From the NCBI GenBank assembly GCA_021838635.1, contig JAKCDC010000005.1, positions 1 to 64,000 of the forward strand: a DNA stretch of 64,000 nt, written 5' to 3'. The translations under genes were made by a program, and so were the position numbers. Shown here one piece after another: positions 1-9,218 of this stretch. The stretch's first letter is position 1. Every line of letters begins with the position of its first letter. The notes beneath the pieces were generated by a model that was not told where the DNA came from, made no database searches, and saw only the letters and a list, made by a program, of their open reading frames with translations. Source of the DNA: Pseudomonadota bacterium (GTDB lineage Bacteria; Pseudomonadota; Gammaproteobacteria; Steroidobacterales; Steroidobacteraceae).

Positions 1-58
1 CGAACTCCCGACCCTCTGCTCCCAAAGCAGATGCGCTACCAGACTGCGCCATGCCCCG
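1..58 (-). tRNA. tRNA-Pro (anticodon UGG), 3' part cut by window edge
   Basis: Read on the minus strand, the sequence starts with a CGGGGCA acceptor strand at 58, followed by a D-arm. The anticodon stem is TCTGC/GCAGA, with loop TTTGGGA. That puts the anticodon TGG at plus positions 22-24, which decodes CCA and other CCN proline codons. The variable region and the start of the T-arm are visible, but the T-loop and 3' acceptor end lie beyond position 1. It is divergent from folD. Confidence 0.9.
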
Positions 59-150
59 AACCGTACCGACGCGGGAGGAGAACCCCAGGGCGGCACGGCA
101 TGATATGCGAGAATACCCACCCTTCGGAAGAGTTCGAGTTCAAGCAGCCC

Positions 151-1014
151 ATGACGGCTCAGGTGATTGACGGGCGCAAATGCGCCGGCGAAGTCAAAGC
201 ACAGGTCCGCACCGCCATCGAATCGGCGGTCGCGCGAGGACACCGCAGGCCAGCCCTCGCAGTCGTCAAAGTGGGCGATCACCCGGCTTCCGAGGTCTAC
301 GTGCGCAATAAGCGCAAATCCTGTGAAGAAGTCGGCATCCGCTCGGTCGCGCATGATCTGCCCGGGTCCGCCTCGGAAATCCAGCTCCTCGCCCTGATCG
401 ATGCGCTCAATGCCGACCCGGGCATCGACGGTATCCTGGTCCAGCTGCCCTTACCTGAACAAATCCAGCCGACGGCCGTCATCGAGCGGATTGACCCGAC
501 GAAAGACGTCGACGGGTTCCATCCGTACAACGTCGGTCGCCTGGCGCAACGCATTCCCCTGATTCGCCCGTGCACGCCCTATGGGGTGATCAAGCTGCTC
601 GAGCACATCGGCGCCCCAATGAAGAGGCAGCACGCAGTCATCGTCGGGGCATCCAATATCGTCGGGCGCCCCATGTCGCTCGAGCTACTGCTCATGGGCG
701 CAACCACCACCGTGTGCCATCGCTTCACCGCCGATCTGGCGGCACATATCGGCCAGGCCGACATCCTGGTGGTGGCAGTGGGCAAGCCGGGGCTGGTCCC
801 CGGGGAATGGGTCAGGCCGGGCGCCATAGTCATCGACGTCGGCATGAATCGTCTCGAGAATGGCCACCTGGTGGGCGACGTGCAGTTCGACGCCGCCCGC
901 GAACGGGCCGCCTGGATCACACCGGTGCCCGGCGGCGTCGGACCGATGACGGTCGCGATGCTCATGCACAACACCTTCGAGGCCTTCCAGCGCCGCGTGG
1001 CATTGCCGCACTGA
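151..1014 (+). CDS. folD: Bifunctional methylenetetrahydrofolate dehydrogenase / methenyltetrahydrofolate cyclohydrolase FolD
   Basis: This cytosolic enzyme interconverts 5,10-methylene-, 5,10-methenyl- and 10-formyl-tetrahydrofolate, supplying C1 units for purine and formyl-Met synthesis. The start at 151 ([10 protein letters not shown]...) gives 287 aa, the usual FolD length. The reading frame is open upstream to 31, but that part overlaps the tRNA and does not look like FolD. Family signatures present are the substrate-side region with [10 protein letters not shown], the Rossmann segment [12 protein letters not shown], and the C-terminal [11 protein letters not shown]. No strong Shine-Dalgarno precedes the ATG. 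The gene stands alone, with no downstream partner on the same strand that makes functional sense. Confidence 0.95.
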   Translation: MTAQVIDGRKCAGEVKAQVRTAIESAVARGHRRPALAVVKVGDHPASEVYVRNKRKSCEEVGIRSVAHDLPGSASEIQLLALIDALNADPGIDGILVQLPLPEQIQPTAVIERIDPTKDVDGFHPYNVGRLAQRIPLIRPCTPYGVIKLLEHIGAPMKRQHAVIVGASNIVGRPMSLELLLMGATTTVCHRFTADLAAHIGQADILVVAVGKPGLVPGEWVRPGAIVIDVGMNRLENGHLVGDVQFDAARERAAWITPVPGGVGPMTVAMLMHNTFEAFQRRVALPH

Positions 1015-1179
1015 GGCAATCCACTGCCGCGCCTGCGGCACGTGCCGGCCGCGCTGCGGCGCGGCGTCGCAATTGCACAGATTCTTACGACGCTCTCTAC
1101 CGGCGCTCAGTAGAGTATCGGCCAGGCCCGAGCGCGCTTGATGCGCCCGCAGCCCCGCCCTTCACTCTGGGAGACACTC

Positions 1180-1755
1180 ATGAACAGCGCGATCGCATCG
1201 GCCATGACGGCCTGGCCAAGCCTCTATGGCAGCGGCACCTGCGCCACCGCCGCGGGCAGCTCGTCGGGCACCAGCAGCCTGGCGCAGACGGAACAACAGC
1301 TGTTTGCGGCAATTGGCACCAACGGCAACAGCCCGATCGGCCAGAGCGGGTTGACCAATTTCATGAGTGCGCTGAGCGGCAACGCCAACGCGACGCAGAG
1401 CAGCACTGCCGGTACGCTCTTAAGCACCCTTGCCGCCAGCGGCGGCGGCGGCAACGGAATCTCGCTGCAGGGCCTGCAGAGCAACGTCAGCACGTTCCTC
1501 ACCGCGCTGCGCAGTCAGCTCGCAGCCGCGACCGCCAACAGCGGAACGAACGTGGCCACGGCGGCGAGCGCGACCAGCAGCGCCTCCAGCGCAGCGACGA
1601 GCGGCGCCACCGGCAGCGCACACGGCATGCACCACGGACATCATCGGCACGGCAGTGGCGATGCCTTGTTAGCCTCGCTGCTGCAGCAACTGAACAGCAG
1701 CTCGGCACAGAGCATGGCGGCGACAGCCAGCACCAGCCTCAGCACGCTCGCCTGA
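1180..1755 (+). CDS. Unrecognised Ala/Ser/Gly/Thr-rich protein with a histidine-rich patch
   Basis: I do not recognise the family. The ATG at 1180 follows GGGAGA and gives 191 aa; an in-frame GTG/ATG extension to 1138 is possible. The protein is low complexity, dominated by Ala, Ser, Gly and Thr. A long Ala/Ser/Thr linker (about 113-146) leads into a His-rich patch, HGMHHGHHRHG (148-158), and then a short Leu/Gln-rich helix, LLASLLQQLNSS. There is no classical signal peptide or membrane helix. Two short segments (37-46 and 95-115) look amphipathic. Between folD and cysS it has no obvious functional partner. The patch could bind metal, but that is only inference. The reading frame could also be fortuitous in GC-rich DNA, although the good ribosome-binding site and the lack of a better frame argue for a real gene. 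Confidence 0.55.
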   Translation: MNSAIASAMTAWPSLYGSGTCATAAGSSSGTSSLAQTEQQLFAAIGTNGNSPIGQSGLTNFMSALSGNANATQSSTAGTLLSTLAASGGGGNGISLQGLQSNVSTFLTALRSQLAAATANSGTNVATAASATSSASSAATSGATGSAHGMHHGHHRHGSGDALLASLLQQLNSSSAQSMAATASTSLSTLA

Positions 1756-1782
1756 TCGACCGCGCAGACCTCGAACGGCCGG

Positions 1783-3225
1783 TCAGGCCCGCCGCCAGTC
1801 CGTCGCGCCACCGGACTTGTCCTCAAGCACTACGCCGGCTGCGGCCAGCTCATCGCGGATGCGGTCCGACTCCGCCCAGTTCCTCCCCTGGCGCGCCGCA
1901 GCCCGCGCCGCGATGCGCTGCTCGATGTCCGCATCACTCAACGCAGCGGCGGGCGCCGCTTCGTCTGTCCCCCGCGCGGCAGGTTTGCCGAGGCGCAACC
2001 ACTGGTCGGACGGCACGGCGAACAATCCGAGCACACCGCCGAGCGTGCGCAGCAGAGCCCCGAGCGAGGCCGCCCGCGCGGCATCACCCGCATCACGTGC
2101 GGCGTTCACCTCGCGCGCCAGCGTCTGCAGGACGGCAAGCGCCTCCGGGGTATTGAAATCATCGTCCATCGCACCTTCGAACCGCTCAGCGTGCGGGGAG
2201 TGCATCGGCTGCGCCTCCGGCAGCGCGCGCAATGCCAAATGCAACCGCTGCAGCGCGGCATCGGCCTGCTCCAGCTGCTCGAGCGAGTAGTTGATCGGCC
2301 CACGATAGTGGCTCGAGAGCACGAAATAGCGCATCACCTCGGGGTGACGCAGCGTCGGCAGCACCTCACGCACGGTGAAGAAGTTGCCGAGTGACTTCGA
2401 CATCTTCTCGTTGTCGACGTTGACGAACCCGTTGTGCATCCAGATCTCGGCGAACCGCTCGCCGGTGGCCGCACACGACTGCGCGATCTCATTCTCGTGA
2501 TGCGGGAACTTCAAGTCCATGCCGCCGCCGTGGATGTCGAAGTGCGGCCCGAGCAGCTCGACCGACATCGCCGAACATTCAATGTGCCAGCCGGGCCGGC
2601 CACGACCCCATGGCGAGTCCCAGGCCGGCTCGTGCGGCTTGGCGTGCTTCCAAAGCACGAAATCGAGCGGATCGCGCTTCGCCTCGTCCACCTCGACCCG
2701 CGCTCCGGCCCGCAGATCCGCGAGGCGTTTGCCGGACAATCGCCCGTAGCCGTCGAATTTCGACACGGCATACATCACATCGCCATTCGGCGCTGCATAC
2801 GCATAGTTGCGCTCGATGAGCCTCTCAACCATGGAAATGATCGCCGGCACGTGCTGAGTGGCGCGCGGCTCCAGGTCCGGACGCACGATACCCAGCGCGG
2901 CGCAGTCCTCGTGCATCGCCGCGATGAAGCGGCCGGTGAGCGCATCGATCGGCTCGCCATTCTCCGCGGCCCGCTTGATGATCTTGTCATCGATGTCGGT
3001 AATGTTGCGCACGTAGGTCAGCCGCAAGCCTCGGTGCCGTAGATAGCGCGCCACGGCATCGAACACGATCATCATGCGCGCATGACCGATGTGCAGATAG
3101 TCGTACACGGTCATGCCGCAGACGTACATGCGCACCTCGCCCGGCACGATGGGCTTCAGGGGCTGTTTCTCTCCGGTGAGCGAGTTGTGGATGCGGATCA
3201 TGGTGGTCTTTTCGAAGGCAGACAT
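1783..3225 (-). CDS. cysS: Cysteinyl-tRNA synthetase
   Basis: Class I aminoacyl-tRNA synthetase that charges tRNA-Cys in the cytosol. The protein has the CGMTVYDY zinc/cysteine pocket (Cys36), the HIGH signature as HIGHARMM (45-48), WHIECSAMS with another zinc ligand, and KMSKS in [10 protein letters not shown]. An anticodon-binding helical domain and a C-terminal tail ending in GGATDWRRA follow. The length of 480 aa is slightly above the usual figure of about 460. Starting at the internal ATG at 3201 (MIRIHNSL) aligns better with homologues and is a real alternative. It lies 26 bp downstream of gltX on the same strand, so the two are probably co-transcribed. Confidence 0.96.
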   Translation of the reverse strand: MSAFEKTTMIRIHNSLTGEKQPLKPIVPGEVRMYVCGMTVYDYLHIGHARMMIVFDAVARYLRHRGLRLTYVRNITDIDDKIIKRAAENGEPIDALTGRFIAAMHEDCAALGIVRPDLEPRATQHVPAIISMVERLIERNYAYAAPNGDVMYAVSKFDGYGRLSGKRLADLRAGARVEVDEAKRDPLDFVLWKHAKPHEPAWDSPWGRGRPGWHIECSAMSVELLGPHFDIHGGGMDLKFPHHENEIAQSCAATGERFAEIWMHNGFVNVDNEKMSKSLGNFFTVREVLPTLRHPEVMRYFVLSSHYRGPINYSLEQLEQADAALQRLHLALRALPEAQPMHSPHAERFEGAMDDDFNTPEALAVLQTLAREVNAARDAGDAARAASLGALLRTLGGVLGLFAVPSDQWLRLGKPAARGTDEAAPAAALSDADIEQRIAARAAARQGRNWAESDRIRDELAAAGVVLEDKSGGATDWRRA

Positions 3226-3251
3226 AGGGCGGCCCGTGCGGGTCGCCCGGC

Positions 3252-4682
3252 TCAGGCGAAGCGCGACAGACGCCGCTCGGCCTCCCCAGCGGGCATCACG
3301 CGCAGCAGCGGCGCGAGCTCCGGGCCATGGCCAAGTCCCGTCAATGCGAAGCGCAGCGGCCGAAACAGCTGGGCACCCTTGCGCCCACTCGCAGCGCGCG
3401 CAGCCGCCGCGATCGCGGCGAAGTCAGCGCCGCCGGCGGCCGCCCGGGCTGCCGCGGAGAAAAACCCGCTGCCGGCCTCGCGCACCACGTCGGCACCCTC
3501 GCCGCAGAGCGCCGGTGCGGGTCCAAAGACGATGTCGATCCAAGGCTTGGCATCCTCAGGCAGCACCACGTTCGGCAGCACTGCGGCACAGAATGCCATC
3601 GCCGTGTGCGGATCGAGGCCGCTCGGCAGCAGCGGCGCAAGCCAGTCCCGCGCCGCTTGCGGGTCGAGGCGATGCACCGCGTGCTTCTGCCAGACGGTCA
3701 GTTGCTGTTCGTCAAAATGGGCCGGAGCACGGCCCAGGTGCCGCGGGTCAAACACACCGGCGAGCGCATCGAGACCGAGCAGATCGTGCTCGCCGCTCGA
3801 GTGTCCGAGCCGAAAGAGATAATTCACCACCGCTTCGGGCCGATAGCCACGCTCGCGGAACTCGCGCACACTGGTCGCGCCGTGCCGCTTGGAAAGCGGC
3901 GCACCGTCGGACCCGAGAATCAGGGAGATGTGCCCATAGCGCGGCGCCGGCAGCCCGAGCGCCTCGAGAATCAGCAGCTGACGCGGCGTATTCGTCAGGT
4001 GGTCTTCCCCGCGCAGCACCTGCGTGACGCCCATGGCCGCATCGTCCACGGCGTTAGAGAAAAAGAACGCTGCCGAGCCGTCGGCGCGCCGGATGACGAA
4101 ATCACCGATGTCATCGGAGAGAAAGCGCTGCAGCCCGTGCACCAGATCGGTGAACTCGATGTACCGGCCGGCCGGCACCCGGAAGCGCAGCGTGGCGGGC
4201 TGTCCGGCACCGAGGCGACGATGCCGCTCCTCCGCGCTGAGGGCGCGGCAGGTCCCCGGATAGCGCGGCGCGCGGCCCGCAGCGCGCTGCGCATGGCGTG
4301 CCGCCTCGAGTTCCACGGCGCTGCAGAAGCACGGATAGACCACGCCCTGGCGCTGGAGCTGCTCGAACCGCTGCGCGTAGAGCGCCGCACGCTGCGACTG
4401 GTAGTAGGGCCCGAGCGCATCCTCGCAGCCCGGGCCGGCATCCCACTGGAGTCCGAGCCAGCGCAGGTCCTGAAGCAGCCCCACGGTATGCTCTGGTCGG
4501 CTACGGCTGGCATCGGTGTCCTCGACGCGCAGCACAAAGCGCTCGGCACCGTGACGGGCGAGCAAAAAATTGAACAGCGCCGTGCGCGCGTTGCCGAGGT
4601 GCAACTCGCCGGTCGGACTCGGGGCGAACCGGGTCGCCCCGTGCGCGAACGTCCGGCCGGTTGTGCGGTCCATCTCTGCCAT
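3252..4682 (-). CDS. gltX: Glutamyl-tRNA synthetase
   Basis: Charges tRNA-Glu with glutamate. The N-terminal class I signature is [21 protein letters not shown], followed by VEDTD and the KLSKR-type motif [12 protein letters not shown] zinc-site region reads CFC...RYPGTC. The protein is far longer than glutamyl-Q-tRNA(Asp) synthetases (about 300 aa) because it has a complete C-terminal anticodon-binding half, so GluRS is the right call. The ATG at 4682 is preferred over an in-frame TTG at 4691 because a TACTAT -10 candidate occupies 4691-4696 (with TTAGCA 18 bp upstream), which would place transcription initiation next to the start. Another ATG at 4673 is also possible. cysS follows downstream. 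Confidence 0.93.
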   Translation of the reverse strand: MAEMDRTTGRTFAHGATRFAPSPTGELHLGNARTALFNFLLARHGAERFVLRVEDTDASRSRPEHTVGLLQDLRWLGLQWDAGPGCEDALGPYYQSQRAALYAQRFEQLQRQGVVYPCFCSAVELEAARHAQRAAGRAPRYPGTCRALSAEERHRRLGAGQPATLRFRVPAGRYIEFTDLVHGLQRFLSDDIGDFVIRRADGSAAFFFSNAVDDAAMGVTQVLRGEDHLTNTPRQLLILEALGLPAPRYGHISLILGSDGAPLSKRHGATSVREFRERGYRPEAVVNYLFRLGHSSGEHDLLGLDALAGVFDPRHLGRAPAHFDEQQLTVWQKHAVHRLDPQAARDWLAPLLPSGLDPHTAMAFCAAVLPNVVLPEDAKPWIDIVFGPAPALCGEGADVVREAGSGFFSAAARAAAGGADFAAIAAAARAASGRKGAQLFRPLRFALTGLGHGPELAPLLRVMPAGEAERRLSRFA

Positions 4683-4756
4683 GGTGGGCAATAGTACGGG
4701 GTTTGAGCGGGCGCTGCTAAGATGAGGCGCCTCAGCGAGGCCCCATGGGAGATCCG

Positions 4757-5563
4757 ATGCAAGACTGGAAATGCTCTGCCACGCGCTGGCGCGCCTTCAC
4801 TGCCGCAGCCACGCTGCTGCTGGCCTTCGGCTGTGGCCTGCTCGCCGCGCCGCCGGCCCGTGCACAGGCCGCACAGCCCAATCCCGAGGTACGCGTCATC
4901 ACGAACATGGGTTCTTTCGTGATCGAACTGCGCCCGAACCGCGCACCGCTCACGGTGGCGAACTTCCTGCGCTACGTGCGCACGGGCTTTTACACCGACA
5001 CCCTGATCCACCGGGTGGTGGCCAATTTCGTCATTCAGGGCGGTGGCCATGAGGCCACGGCGCCCTACGCGCTGAAGCCGACCGGCCCGCCGGTGGACAA
5101 TGAGTCCGGCAACGGCCTGGAGAACCAGCGCGGCACCGTCGGCCTCGCCCGCGGCGCGGCCCCGGACTCCGGAACTTCGCAGTTCTACATCAACCTGGTC
5201 GACAACCCCGAACTCGATCCCCTGCCGACCCGCTGGGGCTATGCAGTGTTCGGGAAAGTGATTCAGGGCATGAACGTCGTCGAGCAAATCGGGCTGGTGC
5301 CGACCGGAGCATTCGGACCGTTCAAGTCCGAAGCCCCCCTGACACCCGTGGTCATCGAGTCCATGAACGTGGTCACACCGAGCACCTCCGGAGCAACTCC
5401 GGCTGCGGCTGCTGCGACACCCGGCGCAAGCGGATCTGCCGGTTCGGGTTCGGGCCGCACGCCAAGCAAGACTGCGACCCCGCCCGCGGCCGGATCGGAT
5501 TCACGCCACACGCCGAGCAAGACTGCGGCGCCACCGGCCGGCACGCCGCCGCCGAAATCGTGA
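4757..5563 (+). CDS. Periplasmic cyclophilin-type peptidyl-prolyl cis-trans isomerase
   Basis: Catalyses proline isomerisation during folding of exported proteins. An N-terminal signal peptide (hydrophobic core AAATLLLAFGCGLLA, cleavage after PARAQA) precedes a PpiA/PpiB-type cyclophilin domain. That domain carries VITNMGSFVIELRPNRAP, FYTDTLIHRVVANFVIQGG, GTVGLARG and SQFYINLVDN. A low-complexity tail of about 60 residues follows, rich in Pro, Ala, Thr and Lys, with a repeated TPSKTA(T/A)PP unit; normal PpiA ends at the domain, so the tail is an addition. The ATG at 4757 is chosen over 4745 because GGGAG sits 5 bp before it. The last bases overlap the lpxH GTG start (GTGA), indicating translational coupling. 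Confidence 0.93.
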   Translation: MQDWKCSATRWRAFTAAATLLLAFGCGLLAAPPARAQAAQPNPEVRVITNMGSFVIELRPNRAPLTVANFLRYVRTGFYTDTLIHRVVANFVIQGGGHEATAPYALKPTGPPVDNESGNGLENQRGTVGLARGAAPDSGTSQFYINLVDNPELDPLPTRWGYAVFGKVIQGMNVVEQIGLVPTGAFGPFKSEAPLTPVVIESMNVVTPSTSGATPAAAAATPGASGSAGSGSGRTPSKTATPPAAGSDSRHTPSKTAAPPAGTPPPKS

Positions 5564-6312
5564 CCCCCGCGCCCGCCCGCGCCGGCGATGAACCGAGTCG
5601 GTGCCTGTTCGTCTCGGACGTGCACCTCGACGCGGTCGCGGGGGCGGCGGAGGCGCAATTCCTCCACCTGCTGCGGACCGAAGCGCCGCAGGTGGATGCG
5701 CTTTACATCCTCGGCGATCTGTTCGAGTCCTGGGTGGGCGATGACACGCCCGCACATCAGGCCGTGATCGATGCGCTGGCCGCGCTCAGTGCCGATGGCA
5801 TAGGCTGCTTCGTACTGCACGGCAATCGGGATTTTCTGCTCGGCAGCGACTTCGCCCAGCGCAGCGGATGCCACCTGCTGCCGGATCCGGTGGTCAGGGA
5901 ATTCGCCGGCGAGCGGGTTCTACTCACTCACGGCGATGCACTCTGTACGGACGATCACGCCTATCAGGAATTGCGCACCATCGTCAGGGAGCCGCTCTGG
6001 CAGCAGCAATTTCTCGCCCTGCCCCTGGCAACGCGGGAACTGCTTGCCAATGAGGCGCGTGCCGGAAGCCGTACGCACACAGCGCGCACGCGGCCCGTGA
6101 TCATGGACGTCAATCCCGGGGCGGTTGCGGCGGCCTTCCGGGCGACGAGGGCAGACCGCATCATCCATGGGCACACCCATCGCCCCGCGGTACACGAGAC
6201 GCAGATTGATGGGCAGCCCGTGCACCGTATCGTACTCGGGGCGTGGTACGAGCAGGGTAGCTGCGTCAGCTACGAGGCGGGCCGCTACCAGCTGCGCGCG
6301 CTACCCCGGTGA
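5560..6312 (+). CDS. lpxH: UDP-2,3-diacylglucosamine pyrophosphatase LpxH
   Basis: Hydrolyses UDP-2,3-diacylglucosamine to lipid X and UMP, the fourth step of lipid A synthesis, at the cytoplasmic face of the inner membrane. This calcineurin-like metallophosphatase shows every metal motif: SDVHLD (D20, H22), GDLFE, HGNRDF, LTHGD and HGHTHRP. The length of 250 aa is typical. The GTG start overlaps the cyclophilin stop in a GTGA quartet, the same order (cyclophilin then lpxH) as in many gammaproteobacteria. The stop codon lies inside the left arm of a perfect 13-bp hairpin. Confidence 0.96.
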   Translation: MTPAPARAGDEPSRCLFVSDVHLDAVAGAAEAQFLHLLRTEAPQVDALYILGDLFESWVGDDTPAHQAVIDALAALSADGIGCFVLHGNRDFLLGSDFAQRSGCHLLPDPVVREFAGERVLLTHGDALCTDDHAYQELRTIVREPLWQQQFLALPLATRELLANEARAGSRTHTARTRPVIMDVNPGAVAAAFRATRADRIIHGHTHRPAVHETQIDGQPVHRIVLGAWYEQGSCVSYEAGRYQLRALPR

Positions 6313-6334
6313 GCTCCGTTACTCACCGGGGTAG
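6301..6334. terminator. Perfect hairpin between convergent lpxH and the Spy-like gene
   Basis: The arms CTACCCCGGTGAG (6301-6313) and CTCACCGGGGTAG (6322-6334) pair over 13 bp with an 8-nt loop. The hairpin contains the lpxH stop (6310-6312) and ends 9 bp before the convergent gene's stop. No T-run follows on either strand, so it is either a U-tract-less bidirectional terminator or an mRNA 3'-end protector. Confidence 0.65.
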
Positions 6335-6343
6335 CCCGATCGG

Positions 6344-6823
6344 TCAGGACTGAGGCGGAGCAGGCGGGGCCGGCGGCGGCGCCGCCATGTGCATACGCAT
6401 GCCCATTCGACCCCGGCCCATCGGACCGGCCATCCCGAACCACGGATGTGGCGGCGCCAGCACTTTGAATTTCGCCATCTGCTCGGCGCTGAGCACGTGT
6501 GCCATCTTGGCCATCATCTGCCGCTTCGCGGCCATGTGTGCCTGACGCATCGCCCGCATTGCTCGCATCATCTGCTGCATGCTCGTGCGCATGGCGGCGT
6601 GCTGCTCGGCAAGGATCGCCCGGACCTGCTGACGCTGCGCGACAGTCAGATCCAACAGTACAGTCAACTGGTGTAACCGCCACTGCTCCATGCGATGCAT
6701 GCGGCGCATGCGCGCCGCAATTGTGCTTTGCGGCCAACCGCGTGCGAGCTGCGGCGTCGGAGTCTGCGCAAGAGCGACGCTCGTGACACCGACGAGCGCC
6801 AGAAGAATCAGGGAACGCTTCAT
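6344..6823 (-). CDS. Methionine-rich periplasmic LTXXQ (Spy/CpxP-like) protein
   Basis: Probable periplasmic chaperone or stress-sensor accessory protein. The signal peptide is MKRSLILLALVGVTSVALAQ (1-20). The mature helical protein has two LTxxQ-type motifs, LTVAQ (59-63) and LSAEQ (111-115), as in Spy and CpxP. About 21 of 159 residues are methionine, clustered at 78-107 and 131-146, with a Pro/Ala tail. Such Met density suggests soft-metal (Cu/Ag) contact, but that is inference. The ATG at 6823 is preferred over 6844 because GGAGGAGG lies just upstream. It is the third gene in line after a response regulator and kinase on the same strand (83-bp gap), so it may be their target or modulator, in the manner of CpxP with CpxAR. 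Confidence 0.75.
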   Translation of the reverse strand: MKRSLILLALVGVTSVALAQTPTPQLARGWPQSTIAARMRRMHRMEQWRLHQLTVLLDLTVAQRQQVRAILAEQHAAMRTSMQQMMRAMRAMRQAHMAAKRQMMAKMAHVLSAEQMAKFKVLAPPHPWFGMAGPMGRGRMGMRMHMAAPPPAPPAPPQS

Positions 6824-6906
6824 GGACCGACCTCCTCCAAACAATGGACGTAGAGGAGTCTAACGATGCGACAGCCGAGGCGCAGTAAGCAAATGTAGCG
6901 ACCCGC

Positions 6907-8427
6907 TCAGCGCCGCGGCAGGCGCAGTTCGGCCTCAAGACCGCCCTGCAGTCGATTGCGCAGCTGCAGCGTGCCGCCGTGGGCCTGGGCCACGTCACGC
7001 GCGATGCTCAAGCCCAGGCCCGTCCCGCCGGTGTCGCGGTTGCGGGAGGACTCGAGGCGAAAGAACGGCTCAAAGACTCGTTCCAGATACTCCGGGGCGA
7101 TCCCCGGGCCATCGTCGCTCACCACGATGCTGAGCGCCACACCGTCGCTCACCACGATCCGCGCCCGCTCGCCGAACTTCACCGCATTGGACACAAGGTT
7201 GGTCAGACAGCGCTTTAGGGCCTGCGGTCGGGCCAAGAGCACCCCATTGGCATGCCCCGTCAATTGCACGTCGTGGCCCATCTCGGCAAAACCCTGTCGC
7301 ACCGACTCGACCAACGCATCGACATCGGTCGGTTCGAGCGCTTCCTGCTCGTCCTGCCCACGAAACAACGCCAACGCGCCACGCACCATGCCTTCCATCT
7401 CATCGAGTTCACGCCCCAGACGCTCGCGCACCGCGGGATCCTCGATCAGGGTCTCGACTTGCAGGCGCAGACGGGTCAGCGGAGTTTTCAGATCATGCGA
7501 CATTGCGGCCAGCACCGCCGTGCGACTGTCGAGATAGCGGTGCAACCGCTCCTGCATGCTATTGAACGCGCGCGCCGCATCACGCAGCTCACGTGCGCCG
7601 CTTTGCGGCAGCGGCGGGCTGCGCGAGCCGCGACCGATCATCTCCGCGGCGCGCGCCAGACGGCGCAACGGGCGGGTGATGCCGCGCGCCGCCACATACA
7701 ACGCAGCGATCAGCACGGCCATCAGCACCGTCAGGTTGATGAGCAAACGCGGCGGCAGCACCATCACCGGGGACAGGCGCGGCACGCGGAACGTGAGTGC
7801 CGCGGCGTGCGGCGCACTGACCTCGATGTCGTAGAAGCGCGCCGGTCGACCGATGGAAACGAACGGTGGTGGCGCGACAGGGATTGCCGCTGCGCTGCGG
7901 TGTGCGAGCGCACGAATGCGGTAATTCACCCCGAGTTCGCGACGCAACCGAGTGAACAGCAATGTCTGCGCGCCGGAGGGGAACGGCAGATGGATGAGCA
8001 GACCGTGCCGAAGATCAGGGTGCAACCTGCGGCGCCACCAGGGCCAGTGCAGCGCACGCGGGCCGCGGCCTGTGCGCAGGCGCGCGGGCGGACGCGGCGG
8101 CTGGGGCGGCTGCATCGGCATCGCCATGCGCGGGACCCAGGGCCGCGGCCCGACGGGCCGAAGTCCTCCGGTCATCTGCAGCCGATGCAGCGCGTGGGCG
8201 CGCGCCCGCGGCGGCAGCAGCGTCAGCGTAAAGGCGATTTCACTGATTCGCCGCGCCCAGATGCGTGTGGTCACCTGCGTCATGACACGCTGCTCGTTGC
8301 GCGCCACGAGGTACAGGCTCGCCGCCTGAGCGAGCAGCACCCCGATCACCGTCGCGCCAATCAGCCGTCCGAATAGGGATTGGGGCCACATTCGCCAGCG
8401 CATGTGCGACCCCTGCCCGGAATTCAC
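6907..8427 (-). CDS. Two-component sensor histidine kinase (HAMP, EnvZ/CpxA type)
   Basis: Inner-membrane sensor kinase. It has TM1 at about 19-42 and a periplasmic domain of about 185 residues with a Pro/Arg-rich middle. TM2 lies at about 228-248, then HAMP at about 249-300. The H-box is MSHDLKTPLTRLR, with the phospho-acceptor His311. An N-box (LVSNAVKFGE), G1 (DDGPGIAP), F-box (FEPFFRLE) and G2 (GTGLGLSIA) follow, so all catalytic boxes are present. The GTG start overlaps the response-regulator stop (GTGA), making a tightly coupled pair. The ligand cannot be read from the sequence; the neighbouring Met-rich Spy-like gene hints at envelope or metal stress. Confidence 0.9.
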   Translation of the reverse strand: MNSGQGSHMRWRMWPQSLFGRLIGATVIGVLLAQAASLYLVARNEQRVMTQVTTRIWARRISEIAFTLTLLPPRARAHALHRLQMTGGLRPVGPRPWVPRMAMPMQPPQPPRPPARLRTGRGPRALHWPWWRRRLHPDLRHGLLIHLPFPSGAQTLLFTRLRRELGVNYRIRALAHRSAAAIPVAPPPFVSIGRPARFYDIEVSAPHAAALTFRVPRLSPVMVLPPRLLINLTVLMAVLIAALYVAARGITRPLRRLARAAEMIGRGSRSPPLPQSGARELRDAARAFNSMQERLHRYLDSRTAVLAAMSHDLKTPLTRLRLQVETLIEDPAVRERLGRELDEMEGMVRGALALFRGQDEQEALEPTDVDALVESVRQGFAEMGHDVQLTGHANGVLLARPQALKRCLTNLVSNAVKFGERARIVVSDGVALSIVVSDDGPGIAPEYLERVFEPFFRLESSRNRDTGGTGLGLSIARDVAQAHGGTLQLRNRLQGGLEAELRLPRR

Positions 8428-9140
8428 TCGGTCTCGACGGGCACGCCGATGACATAGCCCTGGCCGTAGATCGTCTTGATGATCCTGGGCGAGCGGGCAT
8501 CATCGCCGAGAATCTGGCGCAGGCGACTGACGCGCACATCGATACTGCGGTCGAGCGGGTCGGCCTCGCGGCCACGCAGCAGCTCGGCGAGCTGCGCGCG
8601 CGAGACCACCCGGTTACCGGCCGAGAGCAGTACCGCGAGCAGCCGGTACTCCGCGCCGCTCAGTGCCACCTCGCTGGCGCCGCCGCTCAGCGTGCGGGCG
8701 GTGGTCTCCAGGCGCCAGCCGTCAAAGCGGAAGGCGCGCACCGCCTGTGGGTCCGGGTCGGGCGAGGCATGCACGGTGCGGCGCAGCACCGCGCGGATCC
8801 GGCCGAGCAGCTCACGGGGATTGAAGGGCTTGGGGACGTAATCGTCCGCACCGATCTCGAAGCCGACGATGCGGTCGACGTCCTCGCCGCGGGCCGTCAG
8901 CATGATCACCGGCAACTGCGAGCGGGTCCGCAGCTCCCGGCAGATCGACAGGCCGTCCTCACCGGGCAGCATCAGGTCAAGCACCAGCAGGTCAAAGCGC
9001 GCACGCTCCATGGCGCGACGCATCTCAGTGGCGTCGGCCACCGCGGTGACGCGCATGCCCTCCTTCTGCAGATACTGACTCAACAGCGAGCGGATCTCGC
9101 GGTCGTCATCGACGATCAGCAGGTGAGGATGTTCGCTCAT
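8424..9140 (-). CDS. OmpR/PhoB-family response regulator
   Basis: DNA-binding partner of the adjacent kinase. The N-terminal receiver has acidic residues DDD (11-13), phospho-acceptor Asp55 (VLDLMLPGEDG) and Lys104 (VPKPF). The C-terminal winged helix carries LSGAEYRLL and the recognition region DRSIDVRVSRLRQIL, ending in IKTIYGQGYV. The ATG at 9140 (MSEHPHLLIVDDD) is the natural start; the in-frame codon at 9161 adds residues not seen in the family. OmpR/CpxR/RstA-like regulators are the closest in appearance, but I would not assign a name. A direct-repeat candidate binding site lies upstream at 9219-9234. Confidence 0.93.
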   Translation of the reverse strand: MSEHPHLLIVDDDREIRSLLSQYLQKEGMRVTAVADATEMRRAMERARFDLLVLDLMLPGEDGLSICRELRTRSQLPVIMLTARGEDVDRIVGFEIGADDYVPKPFNPRELLGRIRAVLRRTVHASPDPDPQAVRAFRFDGWRLETTARTLSGGASEVALSGAEYRLLAVLLSAGNRVVSRAQLAELLRGREADPLDRSIDVRVSRLRQILGDDARSPRIIKTIYGQGYVIGVPVETE

Positions 9141-9218
9141 GGTCAGGTCCTTGGCGAACACGATACCGGAGCGTGCAGCCGCGGCGCCAGAGCCGCTGTG
9201 GCCGGATGGACGCCGCGA

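Noticed and set aside
1026-1115. GC-rich inverted repeats after folD as a terminator
   Set aside because: Several overlapping GC-rich pairings are possible, with no clear single stem or T-run; not separable from background GC content.
570-2156. Open frame running from folD through the hypothetical gene into cysS
   Set aside because: It crosses three genes in a different frame and is Arg/His/Pro-rich without a domain.
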